Source: Fimbriimonadales bacterium (GTDB lineage: Bacteria > Armatimonadota > Fimbriimonadia > Fimbriimonadales > ATM1). Taken from it: 64,000 nucleotides of DNA. Position 1 is the stretch's first letter, and each line of letters opens with the position of its first letter. Both the position numbers and the translations under genes were made by a program. A model generated the notes under the pieces. That model was not told the origin of the DNA and ran no database searches. It saw only the letters and a list, made by a program, of their open reading frames with translations. The stretch is from contig JAHCHL010000001.1 in assembly GCA_026129745.1 (NCBI GenBank), forward strand, positions 124,001 through 188,000, in the 5' to 3' direction. Positions 17,188 through 25,694 of the stretch are shown piece by piece.

Positions 17188-18576
17188 ATGGATTATCGCC
17201 GCAGCTACATTCGCGACTTGCTTGCATCTGAACCGCCTATGAAAGCGTCGGCGTATGGATGGGTGAAGACCCGTCGCGACAGCAAAGGCGTTTCATTCGT
17301 GCAATTGAATGACGGATCGTGTTTTGCGGATTTGCAAGTTGTTATTCAAGAGGGTGCGATTCCAGAATCAGAATTGAGGCGAGTCACGACCGGAGCTTGC
17401 GTGCGATTCGATGGAATGTTGGTCCAATCTCCTGCGAGCGGCCAGGCCGTCGAGCTGCAGGCGACGACGCTCGAGGTCTATGGCGATGCGGATCCCGCGA
17501 GTTATCCGATGCAAAAGAAGGGTGCGTCGTTCGAGTTTCTGCGCGAAATCGCCCACCTTAGAGTAAGGGGAAACACCTTTGGCGCGGTGTTTCGTGTTCG
17601 CAATGAATTGTCTTGGGCGACGCACAAGTTTTTCAAAGATCGCGGATTCATGTATGTGCACACGCCAATCATCTCGGCAAGCGATGCAGAGGGCGCCGGC
17701 GCGATGTTTCAAGTTACGACGCTTGACTTGGAAAACGTACCAAGGGTTGACGGAAAGGTTGATTACTCTCAGGACTTTTTCGGGCGACAGGCATTCTTGA
17801 CGGTTTCCGGCCAGCTGAACGTTGAGGCGTTCGCACAGGCCTTTACGAACGTTTACACGTTCGGACCGACCTTTCGCGCAGAAAACAGCAACACTCCACG
17901 GCATCTCGCTGAGTTTTGGATGATCGAGCCGGAGCAAGCGTTCTGTGACATCACAGGAAACATGAATCTTGCCGAGGACTTCCTAAAGTATCTCGTTAGC
18001 CACGTGCTGGACCATTGCCGGGCCGATCTGGAGTTCTTCAACCAACGCATTGAACCGACGGTGTTAGAAACTCTGCATCATGTCGCGGAAAGTCCGTTTG
18101 AGCGGATCACATACACCGATGCAATCAAGTTGCTCGAAGCGAGCGGCGAGCCGTTTGAGTTTCCCGTATTTTGGGGGTGCGACCTGCAAAGCGAGCACGA
18201 GCGATACCTTACCGAGAAGAAGATCGGGCGGCCGGTAATCGTGACCGATTACCCGAAAGAGATTAAGGCGTTTTATATGAAACTGAACGACGACGAGCGG
18301 ACGGTCCGTGCGATGGACGTTTTGGCGCCGAGAATCGGAGAGATCATCGGTGGTTCGCAGCGCGAAGAGCGATACGACGTGCTGGTTTCTCGCATGAAAG
18401 AGCTTTCTTTGCCGGAAGAGCCGTATTCTTGGTATCTCGATTTGCGCAAGTACGGCGCCGCGCCGCACTCAGGTTTTGGATTGGGTTTAGAGAGGATGAT
18501 GATGTATGTGACAGGGATGAAAAACATCCGCGATGTCATTCCATTCTACCGAGTACCTGGAAGCGCGGAGTTTTAA
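17188..18576 (+). CDS. asnS: asparaginyl-tRNA synthetase
   Basis: The product is 462 residues from the ATG at 17188. An N-terminal OB-fold anticodon domain ([20 protein letters not shown]) precedes the class II core. Motif 2 is [20 protein letters not shown] and motif 3 is [20 protein letters not shown], with the AsnRS-typical end [28 protein letters not shown] and [19 protein letters not shown] are characteristic of AsnRS rather than AspRS. It charges tRNA-Asn directly. A frame extending nine codons further upstream lies over the promoter and is not used. A DUF5674 gene starts 5 bp after the stop. Confidence 0.96.
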   Translation: MDYRRSYIRDLLASEPPMKASAYGWVKTRRDSKGVSFVQLNDGSCFADLQVVIQEGAIPESELRRVTTGACVRFDGMLVQSPASGQAVELQATTLEVYGDADPASYPMQKKGASFEFLREIAHLRVRGNTFGAVFRVRNELSWATHKFFKDRGFMYVHTPIISASDAEGAGAMFQVTTLDLENVPRVDGKVDYSQDFFGRQAFLTVSGQLNVEAFAQAFTNVYTFGPTFRAENSNTPRHLAEFWMIEPEQAFCDITGNMNLAEDFLKYLVSHVLDHCRADLEFFNQRIEPTVLETLHHVAESPFERITYTDAIKLLEASGEPFEFPVFWGCDLQSEHERYLTEKKIGRPVIVTDYPKEIKAFYMKLNDDERTVRAMDVLAPRIGEIIGGSQREERYDVLVSRMKELSLPEEPYSWYLDLRKYGAAPHSGFGLGLERMMMYVTGMKNIRDVIPFYRVPGSAEF

Positions 18577-18581
18577 CAGCA

Positions 18582-18920
18582 ATGGGCGAAAGGATGATTG
18601 ATCGTCCTCCAACAGAAGCGGAGATGCAAGAACTACTCTCGATTCACAAGTGGTTTGTCAAGCTTGCGGTTGATGTGCGACAGAGAAGAACCGCAGGTGG
18701 AGGCGAATGGCATGCAGACGCCGAAAGACTTCTCATTGAGACTGGGTCAAAGCAAGAGGACATCTGGGGAGGTGACTGGATACCGGAGCAGCGAGCGGTA
18801 GAATTCAATTCGCTCATCAACATTTCGACGGAACGAAACAACCCATCCATGGAGATACTCGATCCTGAAATCCGAAGACTGTTCGAGATAATCGTTCGCG
18901 AGGTGTTCGATGCGAGTTAG
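18582..18920 (+). CDS. DUF5674 family protein
   Basis: The product is 112 residues from the ATG at 18582, preceded by GGAG at suitable spacing. WFVKLAVDV, GEWHADAERLLIETGSKQEDIWGG, FNSLINI and the C-terminal IRRLFEIIVREVF are the conserved blocks of DUF5674, a small family of unknown function. It follows asnS by 5 bp and overlaps the next small gene by 11 bp, so it probably rides on the asnS transcript. The acidic, conserved H-x-D-x-E pattern could bind metal, but that is speculation. Confidence 0.75.
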   Translation: MGERMIDRPPTEAEMQELLSIHKWFVKLAVDVRQRRTAGGGEWHADAERLLIETGSKQEDIWGGDWIPEQRAVEFNSLINISTERNNPSMEILDPEIRRLFEIIVREVFDAS

Positions 18921-19248
18921 CGGAGTCTATGAGGACGACCGGCTGGAACGCTTTGCCGCGATGCCACGCGAACACCGTCTTGGAAATCTAGCATCGAACC
19001 TTGTGCGAATTGCATCCTATTGCAAAAACCGAAGACCAACAACAGCTATTGTTGAGATTGCCAGAGAAGCGCGGCACTTTTTGGAGATTTGCGTTGCGAG
19101 TGAGGAAGATGTAACACTATTTGCGGAGGTGGATGCCTTTCTTGATTCCGTCATCCGGGCACTGCGAGAAAACCGTTATCCCGACGATGATGAGGTTTCA
19201 TGGATCGCAGTGCGTTCCGAATTACTAATCAGGATGATTGATCTCTAG
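18910..19248 (+). CDS. small hypothetical helical protein
   Basis: A 112-residue protein with GAGG 7 bp before the ATG. The sequence is helical and charged (REHRLGNLASNLVRIASYCK, TAIVEIAREARHFLEICVAS), with a conserved-looking core but no motif I recognise. It has no signal peptide or membrane segment. It overlaps the DUF5674 gene by 11 bp and its 3' end overlaps the convergent nuclease-like gene by 24 bp. The tight packing of these three genes suggests a unit, possibly an antitoxin- or immunity-type partner, but nothing in the sequence proves this. Confidence 0.6.
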   Translation: MRVSGVYEDDRLERFAAMPREHRLGNLASNLVRIASYCKNRRPTTAIVEIAREARHFLEICVASEEDVTLFAEVDAFLDSVIRALRENRYPDDDEVSWIAVRSELLIRMIDL

Positions 19249-19800
19249 CACTTGCCACCCGCAGACCACAACTACCTGGTGTACCGGATGGACAAGTCTG
19301 TTGCGTCGGACTTCAACGCGGGCGGACAGGTTTATGCGCATTAATTCATTAGCTAGTATCTCAAATCCGCGAAAGCATGGCTCTAATTCAATCTGCGCAG
19401 GTTCGTGTTCATACCCGATCACAATGATCGCTTTCTTCTCCGATCTTGATGAATCCAAGAGCTTGAGTGCATCGCCAATGGTGCTTGTATTGCCCCGATA
19501 AGGATGAAGCAGGTTTTGTGACCAATGTTCGGCCTCTCGTCCGTTGTCACCAAAAGGCCGCAGAATCTTGAATTCGATCATCCACTCACCGGGGATCAGC
19601 CAGTCAGGTGTACGTTGGGACCTGGCACTTTCATATCGCACGGGCATCGTTTCCATAAGTCGCGCGAAGACGAGCCGAGAAATTTCGTTCTCGGAATATG
19701 GGCCGATTCCCGGCTGAAACTGCTTGAATGCTGGCTTCTTTGCGTCAATCGCAGAAAGTGCATCAGCAATGTCTTCAACTAGCTGGTTAAGGCTGATCAA
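19225..19800 (-). CDS. PD-(D/E)xK nuclease-like protein
   Basis: The product is 191 residues from a TTG at 19800, which has GGGAGAAGG 6 bp upstream and overlaps the oxidoreductase gene end by 14 bp. [20 protein letters not shown] gives the PD-(x)n-E-x-K arrangement of restriction-endonuclease-like folds (Pro-Asp, then Glu-Phe-Lys), followed by [25 protein letters not shown] and the buried strand [11 protein letters not shown]. It may cut or bind DNA. The family is not one I can name. A longer frame back to 19995 lies inside the neighbouring gene and is rejected. It faces the DUF5674 pair and overlaps its tail. Confidence 0.65.
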   Translation of the reverse strand: MISLNQLVEDIADALSAIDAKKPAFKQFQPGIGPYSENEISRLVFARLMETMPVRYESARSQRTPDWLIPGEWMIEFKILRPFGDNGREAEHWSQNLLHPYRGNTSTIGDALKLLDSSRSEKKAIIVIGYEHEPAQIELEPCFRGFEILANELMRINLSARVEVRRNRLVHPVHQVVVVCGWQVLEINHPD

Positions 19801-20956
19801 TCGAAACCTTCTCCCACCTTCTACTCCCACTACTCCTCTCCACCGCGTCCAAGATTGCCTGATTTCGAACACCATCTTCGAACGACGGCGTCGGATTTTC
19901 ACCCCGAGACATTCGAGAAAACCCATCTGCGACCAAATTGATAAATGTGTGCTCATATCCGATGATATGCCCCACCGGCCAATACGCCGATGCAAACGGA
20001 TGGACCGAATCCGTCGTTTGAATCAATTGAAATCCACGATGCTCGGCGGAATCGTTCGCATTGTAGAACTCTAATTCGTTCATGCGCTCCAAATTGAAAA
20101 CAATCGAGCCGCCGGACCCGTTGATCTCGAAACGGTTGTGATTCTTTCGTCCGACTGCAAACCTTGTCGCCTCGAACGTCCCTATCGCGCCGCTCTCGAA
20201 TCGCGCGAGAAACATCGAAGCGTCGTCAACCGTGACCTCGCCCATTTCAGAAGAAGCGACTCCGCCCAAACGATCATCCGTCGCGGCGAGTTTCGGCCGT
20301 TGTTTGATGAACGTCTCCAAATGCCCGCACACTTCCTCAAATTCTCCGACCAAAAACCGCGCTAAATCAATGATGTGCGCCGCGATGTCTCCGTGCGCGC
20401 CCGAACCCGCAATCGTCTTGTCCAATCGCCACACCAAAGGAAACGATGGATCGGCAATCCAATCTTGCAGATACACCGCACGGAAGTGATAGATTCGCCC
20501 CAACACGCCGTCCTCGATCATCTTTCGCGCAAGTTGAACCGCCGGACAATAGCGATAATTGTGAAAGATCGCATGAAAAACGCCTGCGCGATCCACAGCT
20601 TCTTTCATAGCCACCGCCTCACCCAATGTGTTCGCGAGAGGCTTCTCGCACCACACCATCTTCCCGTTCTCCGCCGCCGCGATCGAGATCGGCGCGTGCA
20701 GGTTTCCCGGCGCGGACACGTCAATCAAATCAATGTCCTTTCGCTCGACGAGCCGCCGCCAATCGGTCTCCGTCTCCTGCCATCCGAATTTCTCTGCCGC
20801 TGCGCGCAGCGACCCCTCGGTTCGGCCACAGAGAACCGCAAGCTCTGGCTCCCAGTCCATGTCGAAGAACCTCGGCGCTTGGCGATAGGCATTGCTGTGT
20901 GCCTTGCCCATGAACTGATAGCCGACCATGCCGATGCGGATTTTGCGTTTGGACAT
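19787..20956 (-). CDS. Gfo/Idh/MocA family NAD(P)-dependent oxidoreductase
   Basis: A 389-residue protein. The N-terminal Rossmann fold starts [55 protein letters not shown] contains the family EKP motif with the substrate Lys. The C-terminal half has [17 protein letters not shown], the conserved H-x3-D used in sugar binding. Members oxidise sugars, inositols or their derivatives; the specific substrate is not readable. The gene stands next to the tmRNA gene with 88 bp between them. It overlaps the nuclease-like gene by 14 bp. Confidence 0.92.
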   Translation of the reverse strand: MSKRKIRIGMVGYQFMGKAHSNAYRQAPRFFDMDWEPELAVLCGRTEGSLRAAAEKFGWQETETDWRRLVERKDIDLIDVSAPGNLHAPISIAAAENGKMVWCEKPLANTLGEAVAMKEAVDRAGVFHAIFHNYRYCPAVQLARKMIEDGVLGRIYHFRAVYLQDWIADPSFPLVWRLDKTIAGSGAHGDIAAHIIDLARFLVGEFEEVCGHLETFIKQRPKLAATDDRLGGVASSEMGEVTVDDASMFLARFESGAIGTFEATRFAVGRKNHNRFEINGSGGSIVFNLERMNELEFYNANDSAEHRGFQLIQTTDSVHPFASAYWPVGHIIGYEHTFINLVADGFSRMSRGENPTPSFEDGVRNQAILDAVERSSGSRRWEKVSIDQP

Positions 20957-21023
20957 CGGCTAAACAAGTTCGCCAAAGGTGCGTGCTTCCCTCCAAGGAA
21001 CCCTGCGATGCGCCGATCTGTTG

Positions 21024-21029
21024 TAAAAT
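21024..21029 (+). promoter_or_regulatory. -10 element TAAAAT of ssrA
   Basis: TAAAAT lies 15 bp before the mature tmRNA 5' end. This leaves a short precursor 5' tail of the kind removed by RNase P. Confidence 0.5.
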
Positions 21030-21044
21030 ATGGAAATCAACTAT

Positions 21045-21398
21045 GGGGGCGACCGGTTTCGACAGAGCTGGTTGGCTTTCGGTTGCGAGCCGAGGCGCCG
21101 TTGGCCTCGTAAAAAAGCGGCAAAACAAGTAACTGCGAATAACAACGCATACGCTTACGCGGCCTAACGTTGCCGCGGGCCTCCAGGGTCCAAGCCGGTC
21201 GGACCAGGATGGCTTCGCCAAATCCGGATAGCGAAGGAAGCCGCCGCCTTAGGCGACCCGAGCGAAACTAATAAGGCTGCCCTGTCGTCATCCCGCCTGA
21301 CGGAGGTTCGGCAGGGGAGAAAAAAGGTCAGGCTATGCTCGTAGAAGCCGAAGGTGCTCCGACTTTGGAAGGGGGTTCAATTCCCCCCGCCTCCACCA
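21045..21398 (+). ncRNA. ssrA: transfer-messenger RNA (tmRNA)
   Basis: The 5' end GGGGGCGACCGGTTTCGACAG and the 3' end with T-arm GGGGGTTCAATTCCCCC plus encoded CCA are diagnostic. The 7-bp acceptor stem (GGGGGCG with CGCCTCC) has the G3-U70 wobble recognised by alanyl-tRNA synthetase. The resume codon follows GTAACT; the tag reading frame at 21135-21167 encodes ANNNAYAYAA followed by TAA. The tag is appended to stalled proteins to rescue ribosomes and mark products for proteolysis. The length of 354 nt is normal for a one-piece tmRNA. Confidence 0.97.
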
Positions 21399-21422
21399 GA
21401 ATTCATAGTTGCAATCAATTGA

Positions 21423-21454
21423 ATCGCCCCCTTCGACATGGTCGACGGGGGCGA
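21423..21454. terminator. hairpin terminator after ssrA
   Basis: ATCGCCCCC pairs with GGGGGCGAT across a 14-base loop, 24 bp after the tmRNA 3' end. It is followed by TGTCT rather than a long T run. It sits between ssrA and the convergent end of the secretion operon and could stop transcription from either side. Confidence 0.6.
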
Positions 21455-21476
21455 TTGTCTCATCAGGAGGCGAATC

Positions 21477-22145
21477 TTAGCGGGACTGGTCGTCTGCCTT
21501 GAACGGCTTGCCAGCCATCGCTTTCAACTTTGCAGCCTGTTCTTCGGTGAGAACTTTGCCGAGTTCCGTGTCGAGAACCTTGTTGTTGTTCTCCATTCTT
21601 TCTCGCACCGACTGCATGTCGATCAGTCCATCCCGAACATCTTGCATCAGCGCTTGATTTGCTGCGTTGAGGTTGTCTTGAAGCGTTTTGACCTTTGCTT
21701 TTTGTGCATCAGTAAGGCCCAAGTCCTTCTGAATCTCCGGATTCAAGATGGCACGATTGCCCTGCAGTTGCACTTCGATCTCTTTGAGCCGCTTGCGTTG
21801 CTGATCATTGAGAACTGCATGCGCTTTCTTAGTGACTTCAGCTTGGAACTTCTCCATCGTCTCGCGCATCGAGTCGAAGCCACCGCCACTGTTTCGCATT
21901 TCTTCAAACATCGTGCGCATTTGATCCATCGATTCTTGTTGAATCGCATCAAGCTTTGACTTCTGCTCGCTCGAAAGTTCCAAGTCACGCTGCACATCGG
22001 CACGCATCAGCAGGAAAATGCCGCTGTTTTGCATGCCAGCTCCGAATCTCATTCCGCCTTGGCCTGGCCCTCTTTGAGCAAATGCTGCGATCGAAAGCAA
22101 AGCGACAAGGATGACTGTCGCAGTCGTTCGAATAATCGTGTTCAC
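21477..22145 (-). CDS. exported Spy/CpxP-like (LTxxQ) helical protein
   Basis: A 222-residue protein with a signal peptide ending in SIAAFAQ. It has repeated LTxxQ-like helix starts (LELSSEQKSKLDAIQQE, VLNDQQRKRLKEIEVQL, LGLTDAQKAKVKTLQDN, VLTEEQAAKLKAM), the arrangement of periplasmic Spy/CpxP chaperones and metal-responsive relatives, here apparently duplicated. Met and Arg are frequent. It is the last gene of the type II secretion operon and starts directly after the secretin stop with no gap. An inferred role is to hold exported or envelope proteins unfolded near the secretion machine. Confidence 0.75.
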   Translation of the reverse strand: MNTIIRTTATVILVALLSIAAFAQRGPGQGGMRFGAGMQNSGIFLLMRADVQRDLELSSEQKSKLDAIQQESMDQMRTMFEEMRNSGGGFDSMRETMEKFQAEVTKKAHAVLNDQQRKRLKEIEVQLQGNRAILNPEIQKDLGLTDAQKAKVKTLQDNLNAANQALMQDVRDGLIDMQSVRERMENNNKVLDTELGKVLTEEQAAKLKAMAGKPFKADDQSR

Positions 22146-24530
22146 TTAGTTTCCTCCACCTTGATTGTTGTTGCCTGATTGTCCGTTGCCAGAATTCGCT
22201 CTGTCGATTTGCTTCTGGACTCCAGGAGATAGCTTATTTTGCTGCTCTTCACGGAGTTTTCGAGCTTCGTCTGGATCGCGAACAACGCGCGGAGTCAGGA
22301 AAACGAGCAGCTCAGTTTTCACATCCTGCTTCGATGTCGATCTGAAAAGCTCTCCAAGCAGGGGAATGTCACCGAGCAAAGGAACCTTGCGAACTGTCGA
22401 GCTGACTGTGCTGCGAATGATCCCACCCAAAATGATTGTCTCGCCGTCCTGAACGGAAACCGAGGTCTGCGCAGAGCGCTGATTGATGATGGGCGCGTTG
22501 AATGAAGTAAAGCCCTGCAGGTCGTTCGCAGTCTGCACGATGTCCATCGTCACGACGCCATTCGCGGTTATGCGAGGAGTGACGGTCAGGATGATTCCAA
22601 CATCTTCAAACGCATAGTTGAAGGTGAGGTTGCCGTTCGGATCTTCCCGTGTGCTCAGAACATACGGAACTCTTTGGCTGATGTTAATCTGCGCCTGAAC
22701 GTTGTTCGACGTGAAAATTCTTGGTGTCGACAGCACTTGGAACTTCTGATCGGTCTTGAGCATGTTGACAAACGATGTCAGATCATTGCCGCTCAGCGTG
22801 TATCGGAACCCTTGCAAAGGCGGGTTTGCTCCTTGCAATCCGAAGTTCGTCTCGCCAACACCGACCAGTCCGCTGCCAAGCTTGTCCTGAACGAATCTCC
22901 ATTCCACACCGAACTGCGTGGATGCATCGAGCGTTGCTTCGATGATCATCGTTTCGATCATCACTTGCTCGGGTATGCGATCAAGCTGCTCGAGAATGCT
23001 TTGAATGATCCCAGCGTTCTCCGGTCCGGTGACCACGATTAAGCTATTCGTGTTGGGGTCGGGAATCACGGTCACTTGTCCGGTCAAGTCCCGAACATTG
23101 ACGAGTCGACCTTGCGCATCGCGTCCCGTCTGGCCCTGTGCGCCTGCGCCTTGTCCACCACCGAAGAACTGCCCAAGGTTTCCGCCTTGGATTCCGACCA
23201 TCGTCATTAGCTCACCAAACTGGGCCTCAGGGTCATCGAAATCAAGGTAGAGGTCGTTGTCGACAATTTGATCGTTGCGAATGCCGCCACCGAGTCCACC
23301 GCCTCCAAATCCTCCGCCCATGCGGTTTTGCTGATTACCGCCTGGCCGCATCTGGGTTCCCTGGTTGGTTCGGTTCTGGCCTTGTCCGGTCCGTGCCTGG
23401 CCGGTTCCCTGGCGAGTGCCGAATGCCTGTCCAAGCAATTGCGCCATTTGGTCAGCGCGTGCGTTGGAAAGCGGGAATACGAAAGTCGAAGTTTCGTAAA
23501 CGACTTCAGTATCAAGCTCTTGAATGACTTTTTCGATCAGCAGGAGGTTCTCAATCGTTGCAGTGACGACGAGTGAGTTCGTGCGATTATCCGCGATTAC
23601 GTTTCCGAAAGCAGCCTGAAAATTGCCTGTTCGGAATCCCTGTGCGAATCGCTGATCGATCGGGATCTGCTGATTGCCTTGCCCACCACGACCTTTCGGC
23701 GCGTTCGAGATGAGCACGTTTTGGACGATTGGAACAAGTTCGGATGCTAGCGCGAAGTTGAGCGGGAACACACGTGCCTGAAGCGGCTGCTCGACGTCTT
23801 TGTCGATCTCCTTGATCAATGCTTCCACTTGGCGGTGATACTGTGCGGTGGCGTTGACTATCACCATGTTGCTGTAGTCGTCAGAAGAAGCGCGAACTGG
23901 CGATCCCGTCGTTCCACCACCTCCAAAGCCACCTGGCCGACCTTGATTTCGATTTCCCTGCCCTTGCATAAACATCTGCGCCATTTGCAGCAAATTGTTT
24001 TGCTGTGCCTGTTGCGCGAAGACTTCGTTGATGACTCTTGCAATCTGCGCGGCATTCGCGTATTGAATCGGATAAACGCGAAGCTCTGTATTCGATCCGC
24101 CTCCCATCAATCCCTGAAGCATTTCTGGCGGAATGGAGGACATGTCGAATCCGCCGCGCCCACCTTGCTGCTGGCGTCTTTGCCGGATGACAAGCAGATT
24201 GCCTTCTCTCGCCATTTCGTAGTTCTTCAGTCCAATCGTCGTGCTGAAGATTTGGAAAGCGTCCGAAAGCGAGACTTCAGACGCGCTTGTGACTGTGATC
24301 GGCCCTGTCAGAGACGGGTCTTTGACAATCGTAACGCCGGACGTTCGCGACAGCAGCGAGATCACCATGTCGACATTCGCATTGCGAAAATCGAGCTTGA
24401 TCTTGGTGCTGGGAAGCTGGAAGCTGTCCCATGGCCGACTTGAAGATCGCCCAGATCCGAAATCAAACTGCCCCCAGGCCATACAGATGGATAGGGTGAT
24501 AGTGGCGACGAGCAGCAACTTACCTTTCAA
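22146..24530 (-). CDS. gspD: type II secretion system secretin
   Basis: A 794-residue protein with a signal peptide ending in CMAWG. Residues about 42-118 form an N0-like domain (LDFRNANVDMVISLL). N1/N2-type repeats follow (LRVYPIQYANAAQIARVINE, ARVFPLNFALASELVPIVQN, STFVFPLSNARADQMAQLLG), separated by Gly/Gln/Asn/Arg-rich linkers. The secretin barrel occupies about 500-750, with VPLLGDIPLLGELFRS as its signature and LLVFLTPRVVRDP closing it. It forms the outer-membrane channel of the secretion system. It overlaps the upstream GspC-like gene by 11 bp. The linkers are longer than in proteobacterial GspD. Confidence 0.95.
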   Translation of the reverse strand: MKGKLLLVATITLSICMAWGQFDFGSGRSSSRPWDSFQLPSTKIKLDFRNANVDMVISLLSRTSGVTIVKDPSLTGPITVTSASEVSLSDAFQIFSTTIGLKNYEMAREGNLLVIRQRRQQQGGRGGFDMSSIPPEMLQGLMGGGSNTELRVYPIQYANAAQIARVINEVFAQQAQQNNLLQMAQMFMQGQGNRNQGRPGGFGGGGTTGSPVRASSDDYSNMVIVNATAQYHRQVEALIKEIDKDVEQPLQARVFPLNFALASELVPIVQNVLISNAPKGRGGQGNQQIPIDQRFAQGFRTGNFQAAFGNVIADNRTNSLVVTATIENLLLIEKVIQELDTEVVYETSTFVFPLSNARADQMAQLLGQAFGTRQGTGQARTGQGQNRTNQGTQMRPGGNQQNRMGGGFGGGGLGGGIRNDQIVDNDLYLDFDDPEAQFGELMTMVGIQGGNLGQFFGGGQGAGAQGQTGRDAQGRLVNVRDLTGQVTVIPDPNTNSLIVVTGPENAGIIQSILEQLDRIPEQVMIETMIIEATLDASTQFGVEWRFVQDKLGSGLVGVGETNFGLQGANPPLQGFRYTLSGNDLTSFVNMLKTDQKFQVLSTPRIFTSNNVQAQINISQRVPYVLSTREDPNGNLTFNYAFEDVGIILTVTPRITANGVVTMDIVQTANDLQGFTSFNAPIINQRSAQTSVSVQDGETIILGGIIRSTVSSTVRKVPLLGDIPLLGELFRSTSKQDVKTELLVFLTPRVVRDPDEARKLREEQQNKLSPGVQKQIDRANSGNGQSGNNNQGGGN

Positions 24531-25161
24531 GGTGTTCCTCCGTTGCGCGTAGTTCTTCCATTCCCGATACGCGCGCTTCGGGTGTGATCATCAGTTCTCC
24601 GCCAATTGCGGACTCAACTGCGGCGTTCAAGTCGAGTGGCCTAATTGTACTTGTAACGAGGTCGTCAAATGTGTCGACTATTTTCGCCGTTCTCGTCGTA
24701 CCACTTGGACCTGCAAGGACAACCGAGTCAGGTGTGATCATCGCGACACGAGACGACTTCCAGCGGTCTCCGTGCTTGACAAAGACGCCTTCTTGCGTGG
24801 ACGAGTTTTCAAGTAGGGCAACAGGGGCGCCGTCGATTATCGCAACGCCAGTGAAAATCCAGTTCGGTTCCCCGCCCGCAAAGTCGAGAGGGATTGCGTT
24901 CGGAGCCAGGGCAAGGCCAAAGTCGGCGGCGCCGGATCGGGCGATGAGCGGGCGGAAGGAGTTCTTGCCCGAATCCAAAACGGGAGGAAAGGTCGCCTGA
25001 TAGTCTTCATCGGTGAAGCCAGCCCCATTCTTCTTCACGGCTGTGGTCGGTTTCCGACCTTCACTGGCCTTGGAGGAGTCATCTTCGGTGAGCAACCAGG
25101 CCGCGACAGCTACGGCTGCCACGCCCAAATAGATGACTTTTCTCGAAACCTTCAACTTCAC
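24520..25161 (-). CDS. GspC/PilP-like inner-membrane linker protein
   Basis: A 213-residue protein with one N-terminal membrane helix (VIYLGVAAVAVAAWLL) and a periplasmic part. WIFTGVAIIDGAPVALLENSS with EGVFVKHGDRWKSSRVAMI and DSVVLAGPSGTTRTAKI is the small beta-fold of the homology-region/PilP type that docks on the secretin N0 domain. It lies directly before the secretin and after the PilO-like gene, with 4-bp and 11-bp overlaps, the expected place for GspC/PilP. Similarity is structural and positional rather than by strong motifs. Confidence 0.68.
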   Translation of the reverse strand: MKLKVSRKVIYLGVAAVAVAAWLLTEDDSSKASEGRKPTTAVKKNGAGFTDEDYQATFPPVLDSGKNSFRPLIARSGAADFGLALAPNAIPLDFAGGEPNWIFTGVAIIDGAPVALLENSSTQEGVFVKHGDRWKSSRVAMITPDSVVLAGPSGTTRTAKIVDTFDDLVTSTIRPLDLNAAVESAIGGELMITPEARVSGMEELRATEEHLER

Positions 25162-25694
25162 TTCTGAGTACTCCCGTTTGTCGGGCGAAAGGCCACTACA
25201 CCGACCGTCGCCGTAACCCGGTCAGTAGCCGCGTCAGCCGAAGCTATCTGCATATTAGCTACCGCCAAGCGGTTCGTTCGGGTTCCCATGTCCCGGGCAA
25301 AGGCCATGACATTGGGGAAGTTGCCTTCCAGACTGACAAGGAAGGGCAACTGCTCAATAGACCCAGCTGACGCCGCCTTTTGGGGCCTGAACGCCAGGAT
25401 CTTCACACTGTTCTTTTCGGCCACCCTTGTGACTATCTCCAACGCTCTGGCCTCCACTTGGTCCGGCGCATCGGTCCATGTGAGAGCTGCAATCTGTTCG
25501 CTTAGCTCTTCAACCCTTCTGTTCAGCGCGCTCGCGTCCTCGACGATCTTGCGTTCCTTCGCCGCGTGCTCTGCCGGTGAGACCGTCTGGGCTTTCGCTG
25601 GAAAGAGCAAAAAGAAGACAGCGACTGCACTCGCCAGAATCGCGAGAATTGGCACGATGCTGATCAAGGTGTCTGACGAAAGTCTCGATCTCAT
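25158..25694 (-). CDS. PilO/GspM-like inner-membrane assembly protein
   Basis: A 178-residue protein with an N-terminal membrane helix (LISIVPILAILASAVAVFFLLF), a coiled coil (AKERKIVEDASALNRRVEELSEQ) and a ferredoxin-like beta-alpha-beta region. The segment FLVSLEGNFPNVMAFARDMG followed by RLAVANMQIASAD is typical of PilO. It should pair with the PilN-like half of the next protein upstream to form the inner-membrane platform. It overlaps both neighbours by 4 bp. Confidence 0.8.
   Translation of the reverse strand: MRSRLSSDTLISIVPILAILASAVAVFFLLFPAKAQTVSPAEHAAKERKIVEDASALNRRVEELSEQIAALTWTDAPDQVEARALEIVTRVAEKNSVKILAFRPQKAASAGSIEQLPFLVSLEGNFPNVMAFARDMGTRTNRLAVANMQIASADAATDRVTATVGVVAFRPTNGSTQK

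Noticed and set aside
18429..18581. 163-residue frame overlapping the asnS end
   Set aside because: The first 51 residues are out-of-frame asnS sequence; the DUF5674 similarity starts after 18582.
19801..19995. Extended start of the nuclease-like protein
   Set aside because: The extra 65 residues are antisense-free shadow of the oxidoreductase gene and a good ribosome site precedes TTG 19800.
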